A DNA stretch of 64,000 bases from CATQHP01 sp965214915 (GTDB lineage Bacteria > Acidobacteriota > Terriglobia > Bryobacterales > UBA6623). Where the stretch lies: NCBI GenBank assembly GCA_965214915.1, contig CBDCCP010000002.1, positions 1,240,001-1,304,000 on the forward strand. The letters run 5' to 3'. Below, in pieces: positions 43,147-52,588 of this stretch. Positions within the stretch are counted from its first letter, which is position 1; each line of letters opens with the position of its first letter. The position numbers and the translations under genes were made by a program. Under the pieces are notes generated by a model that was not told the DNA's origin, did no database searches, and saw only the letters and a program-made list of their open reading frames with translations.

Positions 43147-44370
43147 ATGAACCGTCGCGCGGCCCTTCGACATTCGCTTCTCGGTTTCGGCGCATTGGCT
43201 GCCGGAAGCCCGCGGGCATCCGCCGCGCTCCCGCCTCTGAAGATCACGAAAGTCAACTTCTACCGCGTTGGCGGCGCCAAGCGCCCGATCTTCAATCAGT
43301 CGAGCGAAATCGTTACGGTCGAAACGGACGCAGGAATCACCGGCATCGGCGAGGGCGGGCACATGGACTCCATCGAGCAGCTTGCCAGTCTCATCATTGG
43401 GGAAAATCCGGCGCGTATCGAGCACCTGTGGCAGTTGATGTACCGCGGCTATTTTTATCCTCCGGGGCGCGAGAAGATTCATGCGCTCGGCGCCATCGAC
43501 CTCGCGCTCTGGGACATCAAGGGCAAGGCGCTCGGCGTGCCCGTTTACGAGTTGTTGGGCGGCTTGACCCGCGATTACATCGAGTGCTACGCCACCGGAT
43601 TCCCCAGCGCCGGCACGCTGCGGGAAACGGCGCGGGCATGCATCGAGTTCGGCTACCGCGCTTTTCGCTTTCATGGAGCGGACCCGGACGACCGCAGCAA
43701 ATACGTCGCGCGGCTAATGGTCGACCGCACCTTCGATCTCTGCCGGCAAATCCGCGAAGGCGTCGGCGCAGAGGGAGACTGGGCGATCGACTTTCACACG
43801 CGGTTCGACTTGCCCGACGCCGTGCGCCTGGCGAATTTAATCGAGCCGCTGCGGCCTTTGTTTGTCGAAGACCTGGTGCGCTCGGAGAACCCGGACGTTT
43901 ACCGCACGCTGCGGCCGAAAGTGAGCGTGCCGATCGCCGTGGGCGAGCACTTCGGCGACCGCTGGGACATCAACATGCTCATCGAAAACCGACTCATCGA
44001 TTACTCGCGCGTATCGCTGCCCAACGCCGGCGGCGTCACCGAGTACATGAAGCAGATTGCGCTTTGCGCGACGCACTACATCGGGCAGGTTCCGCACTTC
44101 ACCGGACCCGTGGCCGAGGCCGCTCTTGTGCATTGCCTGGCCGCCGCGTCCGGCCCGTCCTTGATGGAAATGCGCGGAAAGGGCGATCACGGAGCGCCCC
44201 ACCTGACGGCGGCCTACGATTTCAGGCGAGGCAAGCTCTACCCCGTCCACAGGCCGGGGCTGGGCGTCGAATTCGACCCGAGCCGGGCGCAGAAAGTGTT
44301 GGAAGTCAGCGAAAGCTACCGGCCGATCCCTCTGCACCGCCGGCCGGACGGGTCGATTACCAACTGGTAG
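43147..44370 (+). CDS. exported enolase-superfamily sugar-acid dehydratase-like protein
   Basis: 407 residues from ATG at 43147 with an N-terminal leader (NRRAALRHSLLGFGALAAGSP), Tat-like. Mandelate-racemase subgroup features: ALGAIDLALWDIKGKALGVPVYELLGG in the capping region, AIDFHTRFD (metal Asp), LFVEDLVRSEN (metal Glu), PIAVGEHFG (metal Glu) and QVPHFTGPVAEAA with a His at the catalytic strand. The KxK-type lysine position reads RFH, as in acid-sugar dehydratases such as mannonate or galactonate dehydratase. Export fits the neighbouring periplasmic Gfo/Idh/MocA cluster; substrate unproven. Confidence 0.88.
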   Translation: MNRRAALRHSLLGFGALAAGSPRASAALPPLKITKVNFYRVGGAKRPIFNQSSEIVTVETDAGITGIGEGGHMDSIEQLASLIIGENPARIEHLWQLMYRGYFYPPGREKIHALGAIDLALWDIKGKALGVPVYELLGGLTRDYIECYATGFPSAGTLRETARACIEFGYRAFRFHGADPDDRSKYVARLMVDRTFDLCRQIREGVGAEGDWAIDFHTRFDLPDAVRLANLIEPLRPLFVEDLVRSENPDVYRTLRPKVSVPIAVGEHFGDRWDINMLIENRLIDYSRVSLPNAGGVTEYMKQIALCATHYIGQVPHFTGPVAEAALVHCLAAASGPSLMEMRGKGDHGAPHLTAAYDFRRGKLYPVHRPGLGVEFDPSRAQKVLEVSESYRPIPLHRRPDGSITNW

Positions 44371-44400
44371 CCCGCGCCGGAGGCCAGCAGGCCGCGGGCC

Positions 44401-47076
44401 TCAGAAGACGAAGCGTAGGGTGAACTTGAAGGTTCGGCCGTCGTTGAGCGTGTTGGTGATGGCGGCGAAGGTGCGCGAGGTCAGATTGAGGTCGGGTTCA
44501 GCGAACTGGGGGTGGTTGAGAAAGTTCAGCGATTCCGCCCGGAACAGGAGCGCGTTGTCTCCGCTCAGAGCGAAGCGGCGCGAGAGGCCGAAGTTGACAT
44601 TCCAGACCCGATCCTTGCGGAAGGCGTTGCGGCCGAGGTTGCCGCCGGGATCGGCGGGGGCGATGACGCCGAAGGCCGCTTGCGGAATCTTTTGCGCCGA
44701 CGTGTCGGGATGATCGACGACCGCGCCCAGGATCGACGGATCGACGATGTTCGGGCGGTCGCTGCCCGCGCCGTCGACGTTGCCGACGCCGGGGCCGTCG
44801 GAGCCCGAGCGGATGCTGAACGGGGTGCCGGACTTGAGCAGCACCACGGAGCTCAGTTGCCAGCTTCCGAAAACGTTGCGCAAGGCGCGGCCGGCCCGCG
44901 CCAACGCCGGCGTTGCATAGTTGACCCGCCAAATCATGGAATGCGGCTGATCGAAGTCGCTGCGGCCTTTCATGAAACCCCAGATATCGAATTCGTTGGG
45001 GCTACGCCCCTGGCGGCCGTCGCGGCCGGTGGCCGTGTTGGTGTACGACGAGGCGAGATCGATCGCCTTGCTCCACCAGTAGGAGGCGTCCACGTTCAAC
45101 CCGGCCCAACGCGGGATGCGCAGCGTGACTTTGGCGGCGTCGTAGTAGCCGATCGAGCCGTTGACGGTGTGATAAACGACGAAATAGCGCGAGTCCGCAC
45201 GGCGCTGGTTGACCGTGCGCGTGATCTGGGGGATGCCCTCGACGGGCTGCGCGCGGTTGGTGTAGCGCTGGTTGAGCAGCTTGTGCGAGCGGCTGCCGAC
45301 GTAGCCCAACGACACGACCCAATCCCGCAGCGGACGCAGTTCCCAGGTGAAGTTGTACTGGTGGGAGTAGGGCGTCGCCAATTCCGGGTCGATGCGGAAA
45401 AAAGCGCTGCGCGCGTCGGGATCGAGGTCGGCCGCGGAAAGATCCTGGAGCGGGTCGAGCAGGTCCGGCGCGGGCACGGTGACGCTCAAGACTCCCGGCT
45501 GGTTGAAGCGCGACTGCATGAAGGTAGCGTTGAAGATCTGGCCGTATTGAATCGCGTAGGCGCCGCGCAGGACTCCCCAGCGATCGTTGGCGCGGTAGGC
45601 AAAGCCGAACGACGGCGCGAAGTTGTTCCAGTCGCCGTCGTAGGGAACGTCGTTCAAGCCGTCCACCTCGACGGGAGCCGCGGCGGGCTCGTAGCGCAGC
45701 CCCAGGTTGAGGCTGAGCCGGGCGCCGGCCTTCCAGTTGTCGCCGATGAAAAATTGGGAATTCCAGTTGCGGAAGCCGCGATGGGCGTTGCCGATGGCGA
45801 CGTTGAAGTTGCTGGGCGTTCCGGCGAGAAGGTTGTCCAGGGCGCCGCGCCCGAAGTCGCGCCGGAAGCTGAACGTGCCGCGATGATTGTTGCTTTCGAA
45901 ACCGTTGATCTGCTTGCGCAGGATATTGAAGCCGGCGACCAGGCTGTGCTTGCCCTTGACGGAGTTGACGCGGCCGGCGTAGCGGAACATGTTCTGGGCG
46001 CGGTCGATGGGGATATTGCCGCCGGGGCCGATGGAGGCCAGGATGCGGCTGAACAGGAAGAATGCGCCCAGGGAGGTCTCCTCGGGGACCAGCAGCGAGC
46101 CGATGCGCTCGTAACCGATGCTGAAGTCCGCGGTCGTGTCGGGAGTCCAGGCGCGGCTCCAGGTGATGCGCGCGTTGTGGTTCTTGGTGGTGGTGTCGGG
46201 GTTCTGTCCGCCGTGTAACTGGAAGGCTTCGACGTCTTGAAGCGTTACATTATATTTCAACGATATGCGACTGTTGCCGAATGTGTTGTCGATTGTCGCT
46301 CCCAGCCGGTCGTTGTCGATGTTCTGCGGCGCGTTGGTGTTGAGAGCGCGCGCGTTGATGTCGGTGCGGTTAGGCAGCTCGGCGGGGTAGGCCCCCAGAA
46401 TCCTCTCGACGATGGCGCGCTTCTCGGGGTGGGTCACGGTCGGCACGCGCTCGTCGACCGCCGGAACGAGGATGTTTCCGTTCACTTGTCCGCGCAGCTT
46501 GCGCTGACTGACATCGACGGTCAGGGCGGTCGCGGCGGCGAGCTTCGTGGTCAGGGTGACGCCGTAGTCGTTGGTGCGCGCCGGCTGCACGCCGCCGACC
46601 TGAAAGAACGAGCGAGCGGAAAGGGAACTGTTTTGGTGGCTCCAGAAGGCTTCGCCGTGGACGCCGTCCGCGCGCAGCCGCGACAAATGGATCTGCCGCG
46701 ACGGACTGCCGCCGAATTCCTTGCCGAAGTAGCCCTGATCGACCTTGAACTCCTCGATAATCGTGGCGGTCGTGCCGATGCGCTGATTGAGCTCCTTGAG
46801 CACGTTGTTGTCGATCAGTGTAAGGCGGACGTTTTCGTTGCGGCGCGCTTCGCCGGACTCGGAATCGACCTCGCCCAGCAGATTGAGGCGGGTGCGGTCG
46901 GCGCCGGCGGCGGGGGCCGCGGCAGCCGGTTGGGGGGCGGGTTCGGCGGGCGCCGCTGCGGGTGGAACGACAGGGCCGTCCGCGCCGCCGCCGTCCTGAG
47001 CGGCCGCCAGAGGCGCAAGAACGAAAGCCGCCGCAAAAACTGCGGCCCAACCGCCTCGGGTAAAAAGATCGGTCAA
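44401..47076 (-). CDS. TonB-dependent receptor-like outer-membrane protein
   Basis: 891 residues from ATG at 47076. Signal peptide (WAAVFAAAFVLAPLAAAQ), then a Pro/Ala-rich linker of about 40 residues, a plug-like region, and a beta-barrel of many amphipathic strands ending KFTLRFVF, the aromatic C-terminus needed for barrel assembly. TPYSHQYNFTWELRPLRDWVVSLGYVGS in successive pieces and SFDQPHS-like text (SDFDQPHSMIWRVNYA) are typical of the large acidobacterial Oar-like receptors. It lacks the usual N-terminal carboxypeptidase-regulatory domain. It probably imports oligosaccharide or peptide ligands with energy from TonB. Single gene, convergent with the exported dehydratase. Confidence 0.88.
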   Translation of the reverse strand: MTDLFTRGGWAAVFAAAFVLAPLAAAQDGGGADGPVVPPAAAPAEPAPQPAAAAPAAGADRTRLNLLGEVDSESGEARRNENVRLTLIDNNVLKELNQRIGTTATIIEEFKVDQGYFGKEFGGSPSRQIHLSRLRADGVHGEAFWSHQNSSLSARSFFQVGGVQPARTNDYGVTLTTKLAAATALTVDVSQRKLRGQVNGNILVPAVDERVPTVTHPEKRAIVERILGAYPAELPNRTDINARALNTNAPQNIDNDRLGATIDNTFGNSRISLKYNVTLQDVEAFQLHGGQNPDTTTKNHNARITWSRAWTPDTTADFSIGYERIGSLLVPEETSLGAFFLFSRILASIGPGGNIPIDRAQNMFRYAGRVNSVKGKHSLVAGFNILRKQINGFESNNHRGTFSFRRDFGRGALDNLLAGTPSNFNVAIGNAHRGFRNWNSQFFIGDNWKAGARLSLNLGLRYEPAAAPVEVDGLNDVPYDGDWNNFAPSFGFAYRANDRWGVLRGAYAIQYGQIFNATFMQSRFNQPGVLSVTVPAPDLLDPLQDLSAADLDPDARSAFFRIDPELATPYSHQYNFTWELRPLRDWVVSLGYVGSRSHKLLNQRYTNRAQPVEGIPQITRTVNQRRADSRYFVVYHTVNGSIGYYDAAKVTLRIPRWAGLNVDASYWWSKAIDLASSYTNTATGRDGRQGRSPNEFDIWGFMKGRSDFDQPHSMIWRVNYATPALARAGRALRNVFGSWQLSSVVLLKSGTPFSIRSGSDGPGVGNVDGAGSDRPNIVDPSILGAVVDHPDTSAQKIPQAAFGVIAPADPGGNLGRNAFRKDRVWNVNFGLSRRFALSGDNALLFRAESLNFLNHPQFAEPDLNLTSRTFAAITNTLNDGRTFKFTLRFVF

Positions 47077-47172
47077 GCGAAAACCACGCGTCCGCGCAGC
47101 GACTCCGCGGCGCGAACGGTTTTATGTTACCGCAAGCGGGCCGGTCAAACTGCGTTCGCGGCGGCGCGCTCG

Positions 47173-49953
47173 TCAACTGCGCTCGATGCGCACCCGGCCG
47201 GCCAGCCCGAGATCGTTCAGAATCTGCCGCAGATCCGTCTCCATGTTTTGCGCGAACTGCGAATCGACACTGACAGAAAACTCGATGCCCACGCTGAGAT
47301 TCTCTCCGGAGCGCAGCTTGGGCAGCACCTTGGTTCCGAGTCGGTTCCAGACTTCGGGCGGCACCGTGCCGACAAGCTGCAGCGACGCCTTTTGTTCCGC
47401 CGTAACGGGCTCCGGCTCGGACTCAGGCTCCGGTTCGGGTTCAGTCTCGGCTTCGGCCCCCGGCGGCGTGACGGGCGGCGGCTGCGTCTCCGTCTCATCT
47501 TTCGGCGGCGCACGGAGCTCTTCGGCCCTCGCCTTGGTCAACAGGAAGACGCCGGCATCGAACGCCGCTTCCTCGGGAGCGACAAGCTCCTCATGCCACA
47601 AACGCGCATAGCCGCCGCCTTCCTTGGCGCCGGACGCCAGACCGAAATCACCCTTCGAGACGAACTCGACGATCTTGCGGCGCAGGATCGCGTCCGGATC
47701 GATCAATCGGGTCAACGCGCCGTTGAGGAAGCTTTGCCGCAGGCTCGTGAGCGGCCAAGCGCCGGTATGCTTGAACACCGGCGGCCAATGCCGGTCGATG
47801 TAGCCCGCCCCGACGGACTCGTTGAGCAGCGCCTCGGCCTTTAACGCGGCGACGATGCGGCCGCAGAGCGTCTCGCTCGCGCCGGCGTGGCCGGCCCCCA
47901 GGTCGATGATCTTGAGCCCGTGCTTTGCCTGCGCGTCCGCCAGCGCCGCGAAGCGGTAGCCGCCCCACACTTCGTCCCTGGCCGCTTCCTCCGCTTCGCG
48001 AACATGCTCCCGAACCTGCGAGCGGTCGGCGCGGTCGTATTCCGTGCCGAGGACACCGTCGGCCACTTCCTGCTCGACCCGCCGCCATGCGAGCCACAAC
48101 TCGACCTTCTCGCGCAGCTCCCTGCCCCGTTTTTTCGCGCACCAGACCAACGCCCCCGGGTACAGCCGCGGAGACTTCCCGCGATCCTTGGTCCACTGCC
48201 CGATGCGCTCGGCAACCGGGCCTCCGGTTTCCCACTCCGTTTCGGGATCGACGACGACGAGCGTCAGGCGCGGCGAATCCGCAACGGCGCTGCTGTTTTC
48301 GGGGAAGTAAACGACCGGAATGGAAGCTCCGCGCGCGAACTCGTCTTTGACCAGCTTGCGCATGGCGGGCTTGACTTCCTTTTCTTCGTCGAGCGAAGCG
48401 CGGCGGTCGCTGACGACCTTCTTCAAGGTGGCTTGATGGTGGATGCGGAAGCCGTCCGTGCCCACCTTGCGGATGAAGAAGCCGGCGGTTTCCAGCGCCG
48501 CCGCGGCGTTGTCCACGGTCGTGGTCTCGACCTCGGGCTCGCCGAGCGCGAAGCGCAGCTCGGGCAAATGAGCGACCTTGTCCACCTGTCCGCCGGAGGA
48601 CTCGAACAGGACGGCCGCGCCCACGCGGCGGTGGATATCGCGCAGCGGCCCCTTGCTGTCCGCATCGAGGGCTTTGGCGTGCGCCAACGGCCCGGCGATA
48701 TCGGCTTCGATAGCCGCGTCGAGCCGCGATTCTCCCAGTTGGCCGAGCACCACGGCGCGGAACTCGGGCACGTCCAACGGCGCAGACCCCAGCGTAATCA
48801 GCGGCTCGCGCCGCGCTTCCCGGAACTGCACGCGCACGGCCCACGAAACCCATTGCGCCAGCATGGCCAGCGCGCCGCGGGTCTGCTGAAACTGAGTGAG
48901 CGCGCGCCACTTGCGCTGAAAGACCGAAAGCGCCGCGGGATGGAAGGGATAACAGGCCGCGAACCGGCGCCGCAGCAATTCTTTCGCCCCGGCCTCCGTC
49001 GCCGCGCTATCTACGGCCAGCCATTCGGGGGGCAGCCGGGCGGTGCGTTCGAAGCACCAGTCCGCGTAGCTCTTGGCGACCTTCTTGCACACGCGCTCGC
49101 TGCCCAGATCTTCGAACAGCCGGCGGCGCACCACCTCGCTGATTTCCGATTCGTCGTTGGCGATCAGATCGCGCGCCACGCGGCGGACCACCTTGGTGAT
49201 CCGCTCCTGCCACTGCCGATCCCAGTCGGTCATTTCGACCTGGCTGCGCGGCAGACTGATGACCGCCGCGGCCCGCTTGGCGCCGGTGACGGCGACGGTC
49301 AGGTTCTGAATGAAAGCGTGAAAACTCTCGGCCATGCCGCGGTGGCGGTTGACGAAGTTCAGCACCTCGTCGAACAGCAGCAGAACGGGCGCATCGGCGG
49401 CGGCGAACACCTTGGCGATGGACTCCGTTCCCGGCGGGGCGGTCCGCGCCGAAGGGCCGAGCGCGGCGACGCCTTCGCTGCCCGCAAGCCGCCGCGCGAG
49501 GTCGAGCCACGGCGTCTCCCGTCCCTCCGCGGGGTCCCAGGCATTGCCGACGAAGACGCCGACTCGGGCCGCCGGGGCCCGCGCTACGCCCGCCGCGGCC
49601 AGCAGATCGGTCACGCCCGGCAATTCGGCGGCGGCCGGCCCGGCGTTGGCAAGATGGTAAAGCGAAGCCAGCGTGTGCGTCTTGCCGCCGCCGAACTGGG
49701 TAATCAGGGTCAGTACCGGCGCCGTGTTTTCCGTTTTGCCGGAAAGCCGCCGCAAAACCATGCCGGCATGTTCTTTCAGGGCGCTCGTGAAGCAGGTGCG
49801 CGAAAAGAACTGGGCCGGATCGCTGTAGTCCTCGGGCGCGGTCCCGGCGACCACTTGTTCGAGAGCGATGGCGAACTCGTCCGGGCTGAACGAGCGCCCC
49901 TCGCGCACCTCGCGGCGCAGAGTGACAACCTTGTACCAGGGATCGAGCTTCAC
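47173..49953 (-). CDS. DUF499-family ATPase, defence-associated
   Basis: About 926 residues from GTG at 49953, overlapping the TGA of the DUF4276 gene (GTGA). P-loop near residue 90 (LITQFGGGKTHTLASLYHL) and Walker B near 200 (PVLLLFDEVLNFV) define an AAA-like ATPase. A Sigma-54-independent DUF499 core follows, then an acidic linker of repeated Glu-Pro units (residues about 840-855) and a C-terminal domain. DUF499 proteins usually accompany DUF1156 methyltransferases in phage-defence or restriction-like loci; the methyltransferase is here 6.7 kb upstream in the same array. Reading frame intact. Terminal gene of the array. Confidence 0.85.
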   Translation of the reverse strand: MKLDPWYKVVTLRREVREGRSFSPDEFAIALEQVVAGTAPEDYSDPAQFFSRTCFTSALKEHAGMVLRRLSGKTENTAPVLTLITQFGGGKTHTLASLYHLANAGPAAAELPGVTDLLAAAGVARAPAARVGVFVGNAWDPAEGRETPWLDLARRLAGSEGVAALGPSARTAPPGTESIAKVFAAADAPVLLLFDEVLNFVNRHRGMAESFHAFIQNLTVAVTGAKRAAAVISLPRSQVEMTDWDRQWQERITKVVRRVARDLIANDESEISEVVRRRLFEDLGSERVCKKVAKSYADWCFERTARLPPEWLAVDSAATEAGAKELLRRRFAACYPFHPAALSVFQRKWRALTQFQQTRGALAMLAQWVSWAVRVQFREARREPLITLGSAPLDVPEFRAVVLGQLGESRLDAAIEADIAGPLAHAKALDADSKGPLRDIHRRVGAAVLFESSGGQVDKVAHLPELRFALGEPEVETTTVDNAAAALETAGFFIRKVGTDGFRIHHQATLKKVVSDRRASLDEEKEVKPAMRKLVKDEFARGASIPVVYFPENSSAVADSPRLTLVVVDPETEWETGGPVAERIGQWTKDRGKSPRLYPGALVWCAKKRGRELREKVELWLAWRRVEQEVADGVLGTEYDRADRSQVREHVREAEEAARDEVWGGYRFAALADAQAKHGLKIIDLGAGHAGASETLCGRIVAALKAEALLNESVGAGYIDRHWPPVFKHTGAWPLTSLRQSFLNGALTRLIDPDAILRRKIVEFVSKGDFGLASGAKEGGGYARLWHEELVAPEEAAFDAGVFLLTKARAEELRAPPKDETETQPPPVTPPGAEAETEPEPEPESEPEPVTAEQKASLQLVGTVPPEVWNRLGTKVLPKLRSGENLSVGIEFSVSVDSQFAQNMETDLRQILNDLGLAGRVRIERS

Positions 49954-50609
49954 GACGCCTGCCTTTCGCTTTTTCCCAACGATTCCAGATGCGCCATCCA
50001 GCCGTTGAACCGAGGGCATGCGGTGCGGATTGCAGTCAAGCCTATATCTTCGGCCAGCAGGCGGCCGTCAACTACTTTCCTGTACTTCGGGATCACTCCG
50101 GCGATACGCTTGCTCGGCGCCGTTTTGGAATTGTCGTTGATGTCTTCGGGAGTCGCGAACTGCGAACGCATGCTCTCGAGTTGCGCGATGCTCTCCCCCG
50201 GCGCCCCGATTACACTGCCGAACGCCGTCACGTCCGAGAATAACAGGCCCTTGAACTCGTACTTCTGGACGTAGGGGATTACTTTTCTCCGGTCCCAGTT
50301 GCGCCTGACCCTACTTTGGATTTCTCGATTTAGATGTTTCTCCAACTCATCGACCGTCCTTCCTCCCTTATCGCGAAACCCGTAAAAATCCACCAATGAA
50401 GTCACGACATCGAAATTCCAGTACCAACCGGCCATCTCCGACACGAGTCATTCGACAGTGACGTTGCCGCCACTGGGGCCGCGGCCACGTGCGCGTCCCA
50501 GCAGGAGCGGAGTCGGCTCGACCCCCATTGGGAGCAGATGATGCGCAAGAACGAACTTGACGAATTCCCTCTCGGTTTGACCCTCCACCGATACGGCGAG
50601 ACGGATCAC
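49950..50609 (-). pseudogene. DUF4276 Toprim-like nuclease gene with an in-frame TGA
   Basis: GTG at 50609 overlaps the ATPase stop (GTGA). The first ~53 codons read VIRLAVSVEGQTEREFVKFVL and GRGPSGGNVTVE, the DUF4276 N-terminus with the Toprim-type Glu. A TGA (50450-50448) follows. The same frame then goes on LVSEMAGWYW, TSLVDFYGFRD, VIPYVQKYEFKGLLFSDV, then IND..TAPSKRI and ends at 49950. One C-to-T change of a CGA codon would explain it. The second part could restart at GTG 50444 but would lack the catalytic Glu. Probable effector nuclease of the disrupted ATPase next to it. Confidence 0.8.
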
Positions 50610-51282
50610 GGCTGGCCCCCGAGGAGATTTTTCTGCCAAAGCTCGCCCGTCGTGTACTCGTCTAACCAATGCCGGTATTCGTTTTCTTGGAACCGGCGAG
50701 CCTCCGTTCGTCCGTTCCGCATCTCCAGCACAAAGATCTCGTCGAGATTGAAGGCATCGACGAGCAGCGGCGATTGCGTCGCCACAATGATTTGCCTCTC
50801 GACCGCGAGCGCCTGAATCATGCCGCCGATCAGCGCGACGGCTGCCGGATGCAGTCCCAACTCCGGCTCATCCAGCAGAATCACGTCGGGGAGCATCTCG
50901 GGCGGGAGATTCAACAGCGTCGTCAAGGCAAAGAAACGAAGCGAGCCGTCGGAAGTCAGGTGTGCGCCGAAAGTCTTATCAGTCTCCTTGGCGTTCCAGC
51001 GCAACAATACTTTCCCATAGCTCTCTTCGATCTGAAAACGGTCGAAATTTGGCAGCACCCGCCCGATGTGTCGGCAGATCAACTCGAATCTTCTGACGTC
51101 TTCCCGTTCCAGGCGAAACAGAACGGCGGCCAGATTTCCGCCGTGCGAGCGAAGATAGTTGTTGTCCTTCGCGTCCCATTCTGTTTTGAAACCTGAACTA
51201 GCGGATGTGTCGTGGAATTGATAGACCGCGCAGTCCCGCAGTAGATCGACAAGCACTCGCGCGGTCTTCCGATTCACGCTAA
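50606..51282 (-). pseudogene. AAA ATPase (AAA_21, Abi-type), 3' part downstream of IS
   Basis: C-terminal portion of an ATPase gene split by an IS element. It carries LTSDGSLRFFALTTLLNLP (signature region), VILLDEPELGLHP (Walker B and D-loop) and IIVATQSPLLVD (H-loop with Gln). Walker A is on the other side of the element at 52589-53039. Removing the element and one copy of the TAA duplication joins the frames as AAQSYDPV-SVNRKTARVL. The 3' end overlaps the DUF4276 gene. ATPase plus DUF4276 pairs are known abortive-infection-type modules. Confidence 0.85.
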
Positions 51283-52588
51283 GGAATCTCGCCACAATAA
51301 CCTGTCCGTTATGCCGGCTGCTCTGCTATGCTCGGCGTCATGAACGCCGTAACGCAAGCGGTGCAAGGCAAGTTCAACGTGTTGGGTCCGCTGTTGGACG
51401 AACGCACGCGACGCCTCTGGGCCGCGGCGGAAGCCCGCGCCATTGGCCGCGGCGGAATTACACGGGTTGCCGAGGCGACCGGGCTGTCGCGCGGCACGGT
51501 GCGGGCAGGCGTGAGGGAACTGGATTCGGCCACGCCGCCGGCACCGCGGGCGGGCGGTGCGCGGATTCGTGCCCCGGGCGGCGGTCGCAAGGCGGTGACC
51601 GAGCGCGACCCGGGTCTTGTCAAGGCGTTGGAGCATCTGGTCGACCCGTTCACCCGGGGCGACCCGCAGGGACCGTTGCGCTGGACATGCAGCAGCGCGG
51701 CGCGCTTGGCGGAGCAATTGGGGGCTGAAGGCCATCGGGTCAGCGAGCGCACGGTGAATCGGCTGCTGCACGAATTGGGCTATAGCTTGCAGGCCAACCG
51801 CAAGACGCTCGAAGGCCGCCAGCATCCGGATCGGGATGCGCAATTCCGGCGCATCGCCCGTCGCGTGCGGGCGTTTCAACGCCTGGGCCAGCCGGTGGCC
51901 TCGATCGACACGAAGAAGAAGGAGTTGGTTGGCCGATACCGCAACGGCGGCCGGGAATGGCGTCCGAAGGGCCAGCCCGAGGAAGTGAAGGTCCATGACT
52001 TCATCGATCGGGAACTCGGCAAGGCGATCCCTTACGGGGTCTACGACCTGACGGCGAACACGGGCTGGGTAAGCGTCGGCGTTGACCACGACACGGCGGA
52101 GTTCGCCGTGGAGACGGTTCGGCGCTGGTGGCTGCAAATGGGACGTCAGGTGTATCCGTCGGCCACGCGATTGCTGCTCACGGCCGACGGGGGCGGCTCG
52201 AACAGCAGCCGCAGCCGGCTGTGGAAGTTCGAGTTGCAGAAGCTGGCCGACGCGCTTGGGTTGCGGATCTCGGTATGCCACTTCCCGCCGGAGACCAGCA
52301 AGTGGAACAAGATCGAGCACCGGATGTTCTGCCACATCACGGAGAACTGGCGGGGCCGGCCGCTGGTGAGTCACGAGGTCGTGGTGAACCTGATCGGCGG
52401 TACGACTACGCAGGGCGGTTTGGCCATCCGGTCGGAGTTGGACGAGGCCGACTACCCAACCGGTCGGGCGGTCACAGACGAACAGATGGACAGGCTGTCC
52501 ATCAAACGGGACGCGTTTCATGGTGAGTGGAACTACAGCTTGCTACCCAGATCCGACGAAAACGGTTAATTCATTTTGGCGAGAATCC
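51283..52588 (+). mobile_element. ISAzo13-family insertion sequence inside the ATPase gene
   Basis: About 1306 bp. Terminal inverted repeats: left GGAATCTCGCCACAAT, right read inward GGATTCTCGCCAAAAT (14 of 16 identical). A 3-bp duplication TAA lies at 51280-51282 and 52589-52591. Deleting the element plus one TAA restores the disrupted reading frame exactly, which fixes the boundaries. Confidence 0.88.
51328..52569 (+). CDS. ISAzo13-family transposase
   Basis: 413 residues, intact. The N-terminal helix-turn-helix region (GGITRVAEATGLSRGTVRAGV) binds the ends. The catalytic core is an RNase-H fold with SIDTKKKELVG (first Asp), LLTADGGGSNSSR (second Asp) and ETSKWNKIEHRMFC (Glu), ending with RDAFHGEWNYSLLP, the family C-terminus. 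ATG at 51328; an in-frame later Met (51340) is an alternative. Encoded on the strand opposite to the host operon, so no polar promoter fusion toward the downstream genes is evident. Confidence 0.95.
   Translation: MLGVMNAVTQAVQGKFNVLGPLLDERTRRLWAAAEARAIGRGGITRVAEATGLSRGTVRAGVRELDSATPPAPRAGGARIRAPGGGRKAVTERDPGLVKALEHLVDPFTRGDPQGPLRWTCSSAARLAEQLGAEGHRVSERTVNRLLHELGYSLQANRKTLEGRQHPDRDAQFRRIARRVRAFQRLGQPVASIDTKKKELVGRYRNGGREWRPKGQPEEVKVHDFIDRELGKAIPYGVYDLTANTGWVSVGVDHDTAEFAVETVRRWWLQMGRQVYPSATRLLLTADGGGSNSSRSRLWKFELQKLADALGLRISVCHFPPETSKWNKIEHRMFCHITENWRGRPLVSHEVVVNLIGGTTTQGGLAIRSELDEADYPTGRAVTDEQMDRLSIKRDAFHGEWNYSLLPRSDENG

Noticed and set aside
50448..50450. Selenocysteine at the in-frame TGA of the DUF4276 gene
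   Set aside because: No reason for Sec at a position that is Arg by simple transition, no obvious SECIS-like hairpin was noted just downstream, and DUF4276 proteins are not selenoproteins.
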